Shown here one piece after another: positions 46,498 to 59,933 of a DNA stretch of 64,000 nt. The first letter of the stretch is position 1, and each line of letters begins with the position of its first letter. The notes beneath the pieces are model-generated. The model made no database searches. It saw only the letters and a list, made by a program, of their open reading frames with translations, and was not told the origin of the DNA. This DNA is from Spisula solida (taxonomy: Eukaryota; Mollusca; Bivalvia; Venerida; Mactridae). The stretch is taken from NCBI GenBank assembly GCA_947247005.1, contig OX365948.1, positions 7,502,001-7,566,000 of the forward strand, written 5' to 3'. The position numbers and the translations under genes are program-made.

Positions 46498-49400
46498 TTA
46501 ATTCATGTATACATGTAATGGATATAATATTTTAAGTGTTAGATCAAACAGCGTGACTAATGTCCACTGGCACTCTAGTCCTAAGTACTTTACCTCAAGT
46601 TCAATAACGACAATTGATCTATTGATTTCTTTGTGTACATAAAATATATTGACACCACAGTTGACTACCTGAATATACCATACTAAATTTTTTATTATTG
46701 ACTTACTATTTAAATGTACGAGAAAAAACTGGGTGTATTGGGCAGACAGTATTGTTAGTTGTAAAGATATGCGTATTATTGGCATATTGCAAATATAGTG
46801 CTAAATGCTGGTGACAATGTTCTGTTGAACCTTCTTACTGTGTCACAGACATGTTCATGTAATTCAATAACAAAAAACCACATCAAAGGCCATAAATCGA
46901 CTAGGCTGACTTTTTGTCCTTGTATATGTCAGAGTATTCTTTCAGAATGAATTGTATCAATACTGTTTTAGATTAAGAGTAAATATGTTTCATTGACTTG
47001 TGTAAACATAATGTTTTGGATTAGTTTACTGCTGACTTTGTATTATTCATGCTTTCCTGACCAGAACTTATTTTGCATAAGTCCTGGGAAATAGAAGATT
47101 TTAATGAAATTTTCTTGGGGAAGATACCTGTATTTATAATGCCCCCTGTTATAATGAAATTTTTTTTAGTTAAATTAACTGAAATTGAGCTAGGGCAGTG
47201 GAATTGATCACTCATACTTGCTACTTGTTTTGTACTGCTTGCTAGTGGCTTGTTCTGGTTACAAGAACTAAATGGTCATGCATTATACTGACATCGACCT
47301 TTTTAAATGAACTGATCATAATCAAAATACTTGTACTAGATTGTGGCTACCGTGGAGGCAAATGACAATCAATCTTTTTACTGTAAATTGTTTTAATATT
47401 CACTTGAAGCTTTCTTCTATTTCAGACTGTGTATCATTATCATCAAGATTTACATTAACAACACCAACCTCTCACCCACCAGCCATTACAAACATTCCAA
47501 ATTCTTCCTGATATCTTCCTGATCCGTATTCAACAGTCAAGAAGTCGAAAAACATCACAGACATTATTCCAGCATTACCCAGCTGGAAAAGCATATAATG
47601 GGTTTTATTTGTGATGCAAAATTTTCACGAATGACATTGTACTCCCAATAAATCTGTTATATGATTCTTGAAAGGAACATTACTCGGTGAACTTAAGCTC
47701 TTGTGATATATTTTTCTACTAAGATGGCGATTTTGTAGTCATTCTTATTCCTGGAAAATATGACGGTGCTGTTTGAGTTGTAATTGTCTCCCTTGTGAAA
47801 CCATGTGTGTATATTTATCATATGTCAACAAATCATATTTATATTCATGTTTCTGTCAAATGTTGTTACACCGAAGTTTGTTGACTCATTATTACAAAAT
47901 ATTTGTTTAAAATGAAGTGCTTATAATGGCATTGGCCTTACACAAGATAATCAAATATATTCAACACAAATATACAAGAAACATGTGGCTATAATGAGAA
48001 TTGGCTGTAGTTTGTGGTACCTTCAACGTCCATTGTTTGCTTGTAATAGTTTCATAACCCAAAAAAGTTTTGCATTCAAAGCAGTAACATTTTTCTGTAA
48101 TTCAGGTACATTCTACCAACTCATAAAATTTTGTTTTCAAGGGGTCTGTTTCAAAGTTTCATATTAATATGGTTTTCAATGACTGTCCTTCTGATGTCAA
48201 GATATTTTTGGTAAGTAGACTTTTCGTCTGGGAATTGGGAGAACTCGTACTAAGAATGATGTACAGGGACAACCCAAAATTAACCTTCCACTGAAACTTT
48301 ACTGGGTAGTGTTATGTCGAACAATCAATATCATTTCTTTTTTTTTGGCAGACCAAAGTAAACATATCTCAGCTCATTGTCTGATGCTGTCTGATAGTTT
48401 AACTGTACAATTAATTTCCCATTACCCATGTTGCAGTGACTCACTACTCAGATTTTTGTTTAAATTTTAAAAGATCATCATTGAAACTTGACGCCATTTG
48501 TGTTCAATTACATAGTTTAGTTTTATTTTCAGGTGTGAATAGTTTTATGAATTAAACTGTTTGCAACCATTTTCATGTTACTTCGGCTTTTGCTGCTAAT
48601 TTTGATAGTAAATTAACTAGAATCCAGGGTCCTACAATCTGGATTGGCTGCATTGGAAAGAATTATCCTTTATACATAAAATAAAAGATGAAAAAATTCA
48701 AAGAATTGACCAAGTTATTGTTATTTAAATTCTTTAATCTGAATTTTAACTATAAAACAATGTTTGAAACCTTAACGTGTACATAGGGATGTGTGCTAAT
48801 GGCACCCAAAACAGACATGCAATTCGTTTTCAGGATTGGGCATTATACCTCTGTAGGACCCCTGATACAAGTAGTACCATAGTGTCATTCATTGGGTGAT
48901 ACTAGATAATTTTAAACAACTGGCAATAGAACTAGGTCTCATTCAATACAACTAACTTTCGTTTTAGATATCTAAAGTCACATTCGATAGAACTAGGTCT
49001 TGTTCAATATTACTGGGTCATGTTCAGTAAGTTTAAAACTATGTCACATTTGACAGAACTTATTAAAGGCCTCATTCGTTTCTTTGTATGATTTTAAAGT
49101 GATGCTACAATTTTTTAAAATTATGTAAAAAATCTTAGGTAACACGAAAATACAAACAGTATAATTTTCATCACCAATTTATTTAGAGGTGTTTATTTAG
49201 TACTACAGTCTGTTTTGCATACTGTAGGTTGATCTAGTTTAGTTCTTGTGGATCAATGAAGTTTGTTCCCTTTACTATGCTGTTTATGTTGTTAGGCAAT
49301 ATTTCCTTTGTTGTTCTGTTATTTGTTGTATTTTCACTGGTTTATAAGCATATATGCATAAGTTGTTTTCCTTGTTGATTATAATTCATAAGCATACATT

Positions 49401-50047
49401 AGTGCTACGTGTACAACTAGAAGTATGTACTGGTTGACATAGCTTGCCCACCTGCCAGCTATATTTCAGTCTAGACTACTGTACTGTGGTTATCTAGACA
49501 ACAGCTACGAGCCAACATGAAAATAAAATTTTATTTAAAAAATTAATTACAGCAAACATTTCCTTCTCTGTGACACTTCTGAGAGATGGAAGACATTTCT
49601 GCAAGCTATGGGAATCATGCACTTAACTTAAGGGCCTGACCAAAAATATTGGAATGAAGAATTTAGGATTGCAGGAATATTTCCAAAATAACCAACAGAC
49701 AACCATTGATAAATTTAAAACCATTTAAAACAAATCAACACAATGTTGTTTTGCATGTAAAAAAGATGCATTGACAGATGTTGTTTTGCGACATTTTTAC
49801 TAAATAGTTTATCACTCTTAAAGCTTTAGCATTTAGATTTTGGCAAGTGCTTAAAAATTGTCCATATGCAGATGTGATTTTGCCCTCTATGTGATGCAAC
49901 ATAATCTTGGCTAGTAACAACTGTTGAGACCATTTTCAATGGCTGTATGGTTAGAACATCTGCACATAGTACATGTATATTCAACTTTCTCTCTTCTGAA
50001 GATGTGCAAGTCTGAAAACCAGTGTGTTATTTATCTTATTATTTTTT
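46498..50047. other. no supported gene; possible 3' UTR exon at 47424
   Basis: AT-rich. At 47413-47423 TTCTATTTCAG is a good acceptor followed by a C/A-richer tract (47424-47600) and AATAAA near 47648. This could be the last, non-coding exon of the GT31 gene if the GTAAGT at 40770 is used. Unproven. The rest shows nothing. Confidence 0.25.
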
Positions 50048-51053
50048 AGCTCACCTGTCACAAAGTGACAGAGTGAGCTTTTGTGATCACTCTTCGTCCG
50101 TCGTCAGTCCGTCCGTCCGTCAACAATTTGCTTGTGTAGACACTAGAGGTCACAATTTTGACTTAATCTTTATGAAACTTGGTCACAATGATCATCTCAA
50201 CAAAATCTAGGTCAAGTTCGATATTGGGTCATTCGGGGTCAAAAACTAGGTCACAAGGTCAAATCATAGAAAAACCTTGTGTAGTCACTAGAGGTCACAA
50301 TTTTGACCTAATCTTTATGAAACTTGGTCACAATGATTATCACAACAAAATCTAGGTCAAGTTCGATATTGGGTCATCCGGGGTCAAAAACTAGGTCACA
50401 AGGTCAAATCATAAAAAAAACCTTGTGTAGACACTAGAGGTCACAATTTTAACTTAATCTTTATGAAACTTGGTCACAATGATCATGTCAACAAAATCTA
50501 GGTCAAGTTCGATATTGGGTCATTCGGGGTCAAAAACTAGGTCACAAGGTCAAATCATAGAAAAACCTTGTTTAGTCACTAGAGGTCACAATTTTGACCT
50601 AATCTTTATGAAACATGGTCACAACGATCATCACAACAAAATCTAGGTCAAGTTCGATATTGGGTCATCCGGGGTCAAAAACTAGGTCACAAGGTCTAAT
50701 CATAGAAAAACCTTGTGTAGTCACTAGAGGTCACAATTTTGACCTAATATTTATGAAACTTGGTCACAATGATCATCACAACAAAATCTAGGTCAAGTTA
50801 GATATTGGGTCATCCGGGGTCAAAAACTAGGTCACAAGGTCAAATCATAGAAAAACCTTGTATAGTCACTAGAGGTCACAATTTTAGCCTAATCCTTATG
50901 AAACTTGGTCAGAGTGATCATCTCAACAAAATCTAGGTCAAGTGCGATATTGCGTCATATGGGGCCAAGAACTAGGTAACTAGGTCAAATCACAAGTCTT
51001 GCATGTACTGCTATAACAGGTGAGCGACCTAGGGCCCTTTGGGCCCTCTTGTT
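50048..51053 (+). mobile_element. tandem-core element A (~146-bp units, + orientation)
   Basis: The 5' end is a hairpin, GCTCACCTGTCAC AAA GTGACAGAGTGAGC (50049-50078), followed by GTCC microsatellite sequence (50097-50121). About six units of ~146 bp follow (CACTAGAGGTCACAATTTTG, ATGAAACTTGGTCACAATGA, AACTAGGTCACAAGGTCAAA). The 3' end is AGGGCCC TTT GGGCCCT (51031-51047), a perfect hairpin, then CTCTTGTT ending at 51053. A second copy in the opposite orientation is at 59934-61464. Architecture matches pearl/HINE-type non-autonomous elements. No coding capacity. Confidence 0.85.
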
Positions 51054-53154
51054 CTTCCTATTTTATGTATACATGCTTTGTGGTATTGTAAGGATGTAGA
51101 CACATTATTGATGTGAGAAGTGAAGATACATGCTAGTATATGGATCTATGTAGTGTAGAATTCTCTATTATCTCTGCTTGTGATAGTTTATCAATAGATC
51201 TGAATTTTCATAATCTCATTATTAGTTTTGCTCAAGTAGGTCTTACTTTCATTCAGACATGTAGATTAGGTTCGTTAAGATTTGTAAACCTATCTGGGTG
51301 AAGGGCGGAGGGGGGGGGGGGTACAAATACTTCTTGCATGACATTTGGTCAAAATCAGATGCCGAAACACATTCTTGAAAACAAATAGATAATAAATTCT
51401 TACAGACTCAGGTTGAGGCTAAATTTAGATGATACAAGTTTGATTGTTTTATTGGCCTAATATAATAGTGAACTGTTATATTGTTCCTTATTTAAGAATC
51501 TCACTTAAATCTTGTATGGGGTCGAATTCTGTTTTTAGGTCATTGTTTTGTTATTTTCTCTTTGTAGTCTGAGCTATATTTTTAGGTCTGGTTTCATACA
51601 GTTGTTTATAATACATGTACATTGATTAATTTAGCATCTATCAAACACTCAGTGTCAGGTAAACAAATTATGGTTAGTTGTTCCAATTCTGAGTTTGATC
51701 TCAACATAAAGTCATAACTCTGGAGATTGATCTTTTCCAAATTGGGTCATTATTAAAAAAGGGATTGTTTAGCTCAAGTTGACAGCCCTTTCATGAACAT
51801 GTAAATGGTCCCTAACCAGGGGTCTGTGTGGGGTATTTCATTTTTAGAAACGTAAAAACTAGAGTATTTTCATAAAATAATGAATTTAAAATTGACCTCC
51901 AGTTCCTAACTTTTTCTCTTGTCACTAAAAACGTTTCATGAAGAATCAAACCATTGTACAAAATGTACAGAGCGTTACTTAAATTTTGCTTAGAGTAAGG
52001 TTTTGTCAGACACTTTGTTAATGGTGGCCTAATTTGATTTGGTTAATCTTGATTGCTTAAAAACCCTGTCTATGAAATATTGTTCTTTTTTGCTTTATGT
52101 AATAGAAAAACCTGCCTCGGGTAGATTTGGCCTGTATTCTAGATATTATATACTGTATTACATTATGTCACAGGCACAATATTTTAGAATTGGAATGATT
52201 ATCCCTTGTATTATATGAGATTTGATCAGATGTTGGCATATTGCCTTCCTCCATTCATCATTTCTTGTTCTCTCAAAGGCTCAAGTCAAGGGTTATATCA
52301 TATGAAAACCCTGATATTTAATTCAGATTTCCTGTTGTTAATTCTTGATTCAACAGTTGGTTGTCATAGGGATAGTTTAGAAATGTAGCTTATATTTGTA
52401 CGTCAGCTTCTTGGATTGTAGAATTAGATTGAGTTCAGTGCAGTATCTGTTTATTTACAACAATAAGTGCTAAATGTTTGATTTGTTTATAATGCATATC
52501 TTTTAATGTAATTTCGATTTTGTTATATTATTTGTATTGAAATAGAAGCACTTTAAAATGCTTAATATGATAAGATATTGTTAATTGTTCTATTGGAAAA
52601 CAAATGAATTTCTGTCTTTACAATGTTTCCTTTGATCTGTCATAATTGCATTAAGAAATATCAAATTTTTTCATAATTCGAGTCAATTTTTTGTGGATTT
52701 TTCACGTTTCTTGTTTTATAGATAATGCTGTGTTAATATATTTATTACACAGTAATACTTACTAAATGCATCTTGTAAAATATATCATTTTATCATTTAC
52801 TGAAATAGTGCTGCTTTATATATTTGCAAATTTTCATTGTTATATACTACATGGAATTTTGTAATCATGAATTTTTCCGTAAAAAGTGCTAAATTTGTCT
52901 GCAGGACAACAATTCATATGTGCTTCTTTATCAATGTTTGTATAAATGTTTTTGATTTAAACTATGATGTGTATTGATGTGTCTACCGAGTAGTACTATG
53001 CAGGTCTTGTTACTGCTTGTAATTATAACAAAAATGTTTTCTATGATATACTGTCCGACTTAGCCAAGTTACATGTTTCATTTTTCACACACTATCTCAG
53101 TATTTGGTATGCTTATGGTTATTTATTAACAAACATATAGGGCACTTTATGGAC

Positions 53155-53510
53155 CCCTTCAAAGAAGTAGGGGTACACTGCTTTGCACATATCAGTTGAT
53201 CAGACTGTCCACTTGTAATCAAAAGCATGTCTGAGAATGCTTTAGTTACGTCTGAGAATGCTCTAGTTACGTCTGAGAATGCTCTGAAAATGCTCTAGTT
53301 ACGTCTGAGAATGCTCTAGATAGGTCTGAAAATGCTCTCACGTCTGAGGATGTTTGAGTCTGAATTCTTCAGTTTTGGTAGAAAGGTTTGTCTTGACAGA
53401 CATGCAAGATGAATCATATTGATTCTAAGGTCACTGATCAAGTATCAAGGTCATAGTGACTACAGGTAGGGGCATACTTGTTTTACGAACACACTGTCCT
53501 TTAATGGTAC
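53155..53510 (+). repeat. dispersed repeat containing a 21-bp minisatellite
   Basis: About five copies of TCTGAGAATGCTCTAGTTACG lie at 53230-53345, with one shortened unit. Flanks include CCCTTCAAAGAAGTAGGGGT on the left and GGGGCATACTTGTTTTACGA on the right; the right one is shared with the family at 34755-35115. Confidence 0.7.
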
Positions 53511-54269
53511 TGCCAAATGTCCGACACAGAAATGTTTTATATATTTACTTCTAATACCGGGTATATTTACTTCTTATATAATTACTTCTATGATCAGAAG
53601 TTAAAACCCAACATTCAGCATCATTTGTCTTATGTGTATACAATTACTACTTTAAAGTATGGAGAATTTGAACTGATCCTGACCTTTATGCATGAAAATA
53701 TTACAAGGTTCTTGCATTGAATATATAAATGTTCACTAGATACTTGAAATATGATATTCCTGTTGGAATTTGTGTGTCTAGGATGGTATAGAATATTTTT
53801 TAAGATGTCTCAATTTGTCTATTATTACTAGAATTATTTTATTCAGGCTTAACCTTAAAACACAAAAGTGGAGATTTCACTGTATTCATTAATTATTTGT
53901 CATAAAAAGTGATAAGTTCTAGTAAAGTTTCATTGTGATGAATTGCCATATAACAACAAACACAAGATCCTTATATAGTATGGCAACATATGTTGGGGTG
54001 TCCCAGAATAGCGTATAATTATTCCTTTATTTAATCCAGCATGGTGGCACAGCTTTGATATTTTGCATATGCATTTCTACAGCTATTCCACGTATATTTG
54101 AGGAATTTATTTTATATCAGCATACGTTGCATATAATAAATAGAAGAATTAGTAACCCATGGTAACGGTATGTGCGCTAGCAGAAAAATAAATAAATTCT
54201 GAAATGAATTCAAATATTTAATGGTAATAATACTGAAGTTCTATTTGTCACATCCAGACAAAAACTATG

Positions 54270-54640
54270 TAAGCGTAATTGGCATGTTTTGCCTAGTTGC
54301 TGTGTGACGTTTCATGGCAATGACATAGTGTATGGCGGGTTTATGATGTAATCTTAACAACGTTAATATGATCAGAGTATAAAAGATTACGACGTTAGAT
54401 GGCGTTATCGAGTGATCGTCATTTTCTAAGCATTGCGTTATACCGTGAGTAGCGTAGTATAACACCAGGACAGATGATTAATGAGGTGGAATCAACTGCA
54501 CAATACAGCGGCATAATTAGACAGCTGATTTTAATTGAAACAGTCATTTTGTTTTGCACAGGAGGACCGGGAACGAAGTAGAGCAGACAGAACGAGCTGG
54601 GCAAACACTTACGTCAGCTTGTTTCCGACACTATCCGCAC
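54270..54640. promoter_or_regulatory. CpG-richer segment, possible promoter
   Basis: Higher CpG than its surroundings (GATGGCGTTATCGAGTGATC, GGACCGGGAACGAAG) and a CRE-like ACGTCAG near 54611. No coding exon is attached, so direction and target are unknown. Confidence 0.18.
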
Positions 54641-55139
54641 AAATTGTCAACTCAAGTTGTTTATTTTAAAAAGTGTTAAATGAAATTTTGATAGTATGTA
54701 AATAAATGAATTATCAAATGGTTTATTACAACATCGGCATATAATATTAAAAGTGTGTAGCTCATGAAGTGAAGTACTTTGGAGAACTGAGATAGCATGA
54801 CGTTGTAGGCGAGTGTTGACGTTCTGTGACGCACCTGGCTTCACCCGGCGTTTGTAAAATGTACACAATTTGTAGGTTTTTCGATAATATGTAATGAAAT
54901 TTTGCTATTATGTCAACAAATAAATTCTCTAAAGGTTTACTATAATTTCGACATACAATACTTGATAGTTCTCATGATATAACGTGCTTATACGCTATTC
55001 AGGGACAACCCACCTAGAACTGGACCTCATGGATAAACGAAAACTAAAACATGCTAATAAAAGTCCAGGGATGATATTCAATATTGAAATTACTTGACTT
55101 AAAGATAAGGACAACCAATCAGATCACACCATATTTAAC

Positions 55140-55361
55140 TTTTGGTCAGTCGTCTGTAAACATTTGGCTTGTGTAGACACTAGAGGTCACAATTAAGACC
55201 TTATCTTTATGAAACTTGATAGTTAGTTACAATGATTATGTCAATAAAATCTATGTCAAGTTCGATGTCATACATTTAGAAAATGTAAATAATTACCTAG
55301 GTCACCATAGGGGTGTGTGTGCACTACTACGAAAGGTGAGTGACCTAGGATGCTCTTGTTC
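55140..55361 (+). mobile_element. decayed copy of tandem-core element A
   Basis: A single diverged unit (GGCTTGTGTAGACACTAGAG, TATCTTTATGAAACTTG, ATGTCAAGTTCGATGTC) followed by AAAGGTGAGTGACCTAGGAT and GCTCTTGTT. It matches element A at 50048-51053 with the core reduced to one unit and the 3' hairpin lost. Confidence 0.65.
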
Positions 55362-55682
55362 AGTATGTTAGTACAGTTTTTGATTTCTTGTTTTGTTTTG
55401 AATGAAATGTATTATGGTTGCCTGTATTTGTTATATATGTTAATGTTGTGTTACACATGTCAATGTTTGGATCATGTTTAGTAATTATATTAGTTTCGTT
55501 ATGAAGACTTTGTCCACTGGTTGTGTGAATTTATCAATTTTACTGTAAACGGTATCAGTACCAAGTTTCCTAAAGCAATAAACGAAGGGAATAAATATAG
55601 TTTTCTTCCATACTTTTATCCGTTTTGATATTTACTGTAACCAGGCTTTCTAGAAGAAGATAGTTGATGAGTATAAGATACA
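55362..55682. other. spacer, nothing recognised
   Basis: AT-rich, no motif, frame or repeat supported. Confidence 0.4.
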
Positions 55683-57008
55683 ATCTAACCTGTCTGTGAA
55701 GGTCACCAAGGGAACAGCTAAACAGTACTAACCTGTCTGTGAAGGTCACCAAGGGAACTGCTAAACAGCACTAACCTGTCTGTAAAGATCACACAAGGGA
55801 ACTGCTAAACAGCACTAACCTGTCTGTGAAGGTCACCTGAGGGAACTAGTAAACAGTACTAACTTCTAACCTGTCTGTAAAGGTCACAAAGGGAACTGCT
55901 AAACAGCACTAACCTGTCTGTAAAGATCACACAAGGGAACTGCTAAACAGCACTAACCTGTCTGTAAAGATCACCCAAGGGAACTGCTAAACAACACTAA
56001 CCTGTCTGTGAAGGTCACCCAAGGGAACTGCTAAACAGCTCTAACTTCTAACCTGTCTGTAAAGGTCACAAAGGGAACTGCTAAACAGCACCAACCTGTC
56101 TGTGAAGGTCACCTAAGGGAACTGCTAAACAGCACTAACCTGTCTGTGAAGGTCACCCAAGGAAACTGCTAAATAGCACTAACCTGTCTGTGAAGGTCAC
56201 CTAAGGGAACTGCTAAACAGTACTAACTTCTAACCTGTCTGTAAAGGTCACAAAGGGAACTGCTAAACATTACGAACCTGTCTGTGAAGGTCACCCAAGG
56301 GAACAGCTTAACTACTAACCTGTCTGTGAAGGTCACCCAAGGGAACAGCTAAACAGCACTAACCTGTCTGTGAAGGTCACCCAAGGGAACAGCTAAACAG
56401 CACTAACCTGTCTGTGAAGGTCACCCAAGGGAACAGATAAACAGTACTAACCTGTCTGTGAAGGTCACCCAAGGGAACAGATAAACAGTACTAACCTGTC
56501 TGTGAAGGTCACCCAAGGGAACAGCTAAACAGTACTAACCTGTCTGTGAAGGTCACCCAAGGGAACAGCTAAACTACTAACCTGTCTGTGAAGGTCACCC
56601 AAGGGAACAGCTAAACAGCACTAACATGTCTGTGAAGGTCACCCAAGGGAACAGCTAAACAGCACTAACCAGTCTGTGAAGGTCACCCAAGGGAACAGAT
56701 AAACAGTACTAACCTGTCTGTGAAGGTCACCCAAGGGAACAGCTAAACTACTAACCTGTCTAAAGGTCACCCAAGGGAACAGATAAACAGCACTAACCTG
56801 TCTGTGAAGGTCACCCAAGGGAACAGCTAAACAGCACTAACCTGTCTGTGAAGGTCACCAAGGGAACAGCTAAACTACTAACCTGTCTGTGAAGGTCACC
56901 CAAGGGAACAGCTAAACAGCACTAACCTGTCTGTGAAGGTCACCCAAAGGAACAGCTAAACAGTACTAACCTGTCTGTGAAGGTCACCGGAAGGAACTGC
57001 TAAACAGT
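55683..57008 (+). repeat. 44-bp minisatellite, about 30 copies
   Basis: Unit ACTAACCTGTCTGTGAAGGT then CACCCAAGGGAACAGCTAAA then CAGC. Early units (55700-56280) favour GGAACTGC and sometimes carry an inserted ACTTCTA; later units (56280-57000) favour GGAACAGC, with occasional 5-base shortened forms. Two sub-families therefore expanded in turn. Non-coding. Confidence 0.93.
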
Positions 57009-57221
57009 ATTTGTTGACTTGATTGTGGTCTTTCATAACGGGTTAGATACTATCAAGCATGGAATGAGAGATAAAATTGCTAACAGGTAGTCCAAAGTTT
57101 GACTGTATCAATATAAGCTGTCAGTTGGACAGGTGTCAACATTTTCTTCAGGAACTGTTGGTCTACATCAAGATACCCATCCAGGATTTTGTTTTTCCTG
57201 ACACCCAAGTTTCAGCTGAGA

Positions 57222-58072
57222 TATGGTCCTTGCTGGGAGACGTATATCAGTCATACAGAGACTACCTAATCTCTGGTCCTTGCTGGGACACGTATATCAG
57301 TCATACAGAGACTACCTAATCTCTGGTCCTTGCTGAGACACGTATATCAGACATACAGAGACTACCTAATATCTGGTCCTTGCTGGGACACGTATATCAG
57401 TCATACAGAGACTACCTAATCTCTGGTCCTTGCTGGGAGACGTATATCAGTCATACAGAGACTACCTAATCTCTGGTCCTTGCTGAGACACGTATATCAG
57501 TCATACAGAGACTACCTAATCTCTGGTCCTTGCTGGGACACGTATATCAGTCATACAGAGACTACCTAATCTCTGGTCCTTGCTGGGACACGTATATCAG
57601 TCATACAGAGACTACCTAATCTCTGGTCCTTGCTGGGGCACGTATATCAGTCATACAGAGACTACCTAATCTCTGGTCCTTGCTGGGACATGTATATCAG
57701 TCATACAGAGACTACCTAATCTCTGGTCCTTGCTGGGACACGTATATCAGTCATACAGAGACTACCTAATCTCTGGTCCTTGCTGGGACACGTATATCAG
57801 TCATACAGAGACTACCTAATCTCTGGTCCTTGCTGGGACACGTATATCAGTCATACAGAGACTACCTAATCTCTGGTCCTTGCTGGGACACGTATATCAG
57901 TCATACAGAGACTACCTAATCTCTGGTCCTTGCTGGGAGACGTATATCAGTCATACAGAGACTACCTAATCTCTGGTCCTTGCTGGGAGACGTATATCAG
58001 ACATACAGAGACTACCTAATCTCTGGTCCTTGCTGGGACACGTATATCAGTCATACAGAGACTACCTAATCT
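57222..58072 (+). repeat. 50-bp minisatellite, about 17 copies
   Basis: Unit TCATACAGAGACTACCTAAT then CTCTGGTCCTTGCTGGGACA then CGTATATCAG. Copies are nearly identical, with variation mainly at GGGAGA/GGGACA/GAGACA and TCATAC/ACATAC. The sequence just before (ATATGGTCCTTGCTGGGAGA) is the likely seed; it resembles the end of the dispersed repeat at 36970-37265. The open frame 57077-57319 overlaps the first units and is not a gene. Confidence 0.95.
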
Positions 58073-59933
58073 CACTACCAATGACTGTCACACTGTAGTA
58101 ACATCCTGGTACAACCATAATACAGAGCACCAAGCAAGCTTACTAAAGGGGACATGATAGGTATTGACAAAAACAAACAAAATAATACATGTTTCTTTCT
58201 TTTATTCGAAGTTTATTGCAGTAAGTTCATTCCTGGAGCACAGAGTATGAGATCACTCAGCACAAACTGTCTCATGTAAACAAACATTATTGATGTTTGA
58301 GCATTATTATCTTTTTATCAACACTAGTTGTATTGTATCACAATGAACTCAAACAAATATTAATTTCATGTGTATGAGGAGGATATGGCTGTCACAAACA
58401 TATAAACATGTGTCATTTATATAGCAAAAAAAAAATTAAACATATTCTATTGCGCTTCACAATTACACGACACACTAGGTTTGTTATAAAACCATCATGA
58501 CCTGCCACACCTGGGAATCAAACTAGTGAACAGTCTTAAAGTACTTGATCAACAGGTTCTCTAATCTGATACAAGTTGAACAAAGTCTATTGTATTCTCT
58601 TTTTCAAAAATATTATTGAACGGAATTGACAATATTGATTGACTTACAAGAGACAGTCGACTGATTTCTAAATCAGAATGATTCTATGAAGTCATATACA
58701 CAGTAAAACAAGCAATCATTGAACATAACAAGATTTAGTACACCCTTTTTACTGATTAAGGGGAAACAACTCAAACATAAATCGAGATCAAGCCCACTGT
58801 TACAGAGGTTGCCTCCCTTGTTGGTAAATATCACAAAATAATATTTCCCATAAATATTCTCTTATGAAATAATCATCAAAGCATTCAAGCAACAGGATAC
58901 GAAGACAACTTCAAGTTCAATAGTTATACTCATGTAAGAATAACAAAATGAGTTTGTGATTGTAATTAAAACGTGTTGGTCTTAGACCTGAACCAGGAAA
59001 CGAGTTTAGTTCTTGAAGTAACAAGCCAAATTTAACATTTATGAATTTCTTTGTATTTTATGTGCTGGTTGCTGCGATACACAAAGAAGTCTACACAGAA
59101 ACATAGATAAATTATGAACATGAAATAGTAACGAGCGTTTAAAGCCATTAATCAGGCACTGTGTTAACAAATGAGACAATGATAAACATGATAGACATCA
59201 AATGCTAATATATACACAAACAATATACATGTACTTATATATCACAGACTTAAAACCTATTGATACTTTTATTATTTTACAAGCTTTCTTCAAACAAATG
59301 ATTAAGAAAAAATAACAAACATATTATACATACCAGTATACTCTGCCCACACTATAAAAGACAATCAGAGAATACCTGGTATTATAAAGTATAGGATTTA
59401 GGAATTTAAAGTGCTTAGAAAATAATCACTTCACATACTTTTAATTAATTTGAAAGAGCAAAGTTATAATTTGGAACTTGATTTTATCCAAGCTCCATTC
59501 TCATTAAGAAACAGTGAGTTTAATTTTATACATCCATAGTTTGGTAGTAATGCATTGAGAAAAATAGCAAATGAATTCTTAAAATAAATCTAAACGCCCC
59601 CATGTTGTGGTGGGGGCACCTAAATGTGCACATTGTGACCAGTAATACCATTGCAAGTAATTACAAAACAAAGTAACAAGAATCAATCAAACCTGAAATA
59701 AACATATAACATTTAAGATTATTTGATATTGTTTCAATATCATAAAATTGTGTTAATATTTAATCAAGCTACATTACAAAAACAGTCTGGACAATTTTTA
59801 CTGAAATTTTGGATTTTTCACTTAGAAAAAATGGATTATTCTTCAAATTGAGAAACATTTAATGATGCACTTTAGTCAATAAGTTTTCACTTAAGATACT
59901 TTGTGAATACCAGCCCAGGTGATTCTGTGCTTA
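58073..59933. other. AT-rich region, no supported gene; possible minus-strand 3' end
   Basis: Near 58201-58220, TTTTATTC and TTTATTGC give two AATAAA-type signals on the minus strand. The following 1.7 kb is largely free of the repeats common elsewhere, so it could be a 3' UTR of a minus-strand gene located beyond the window. A SINE-like B box (minus strand, near 58496-58530) and one end of the 3992-4209 family (59880-59912) are present. Inference only. Confidence 0.2.

Larger units (their letters stand above)
51054..55140. other. AT-rich stretch without supported gene
   Basis: Includes a 13-base G run near 51309-51321, a dispersed repeat with a 21-bp minisatellite (53155-53510) and a CpG-richer segment around 54270-54640. 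No exon or RNA gene can be supported. Confidence 0.45.

Noticed and set aside
57077..57319. 80-codon plus-strand frame
   Set aside because: It runs into the 50-bp minisatellite and repeats the same peptide in shifted frames. No homology seen.
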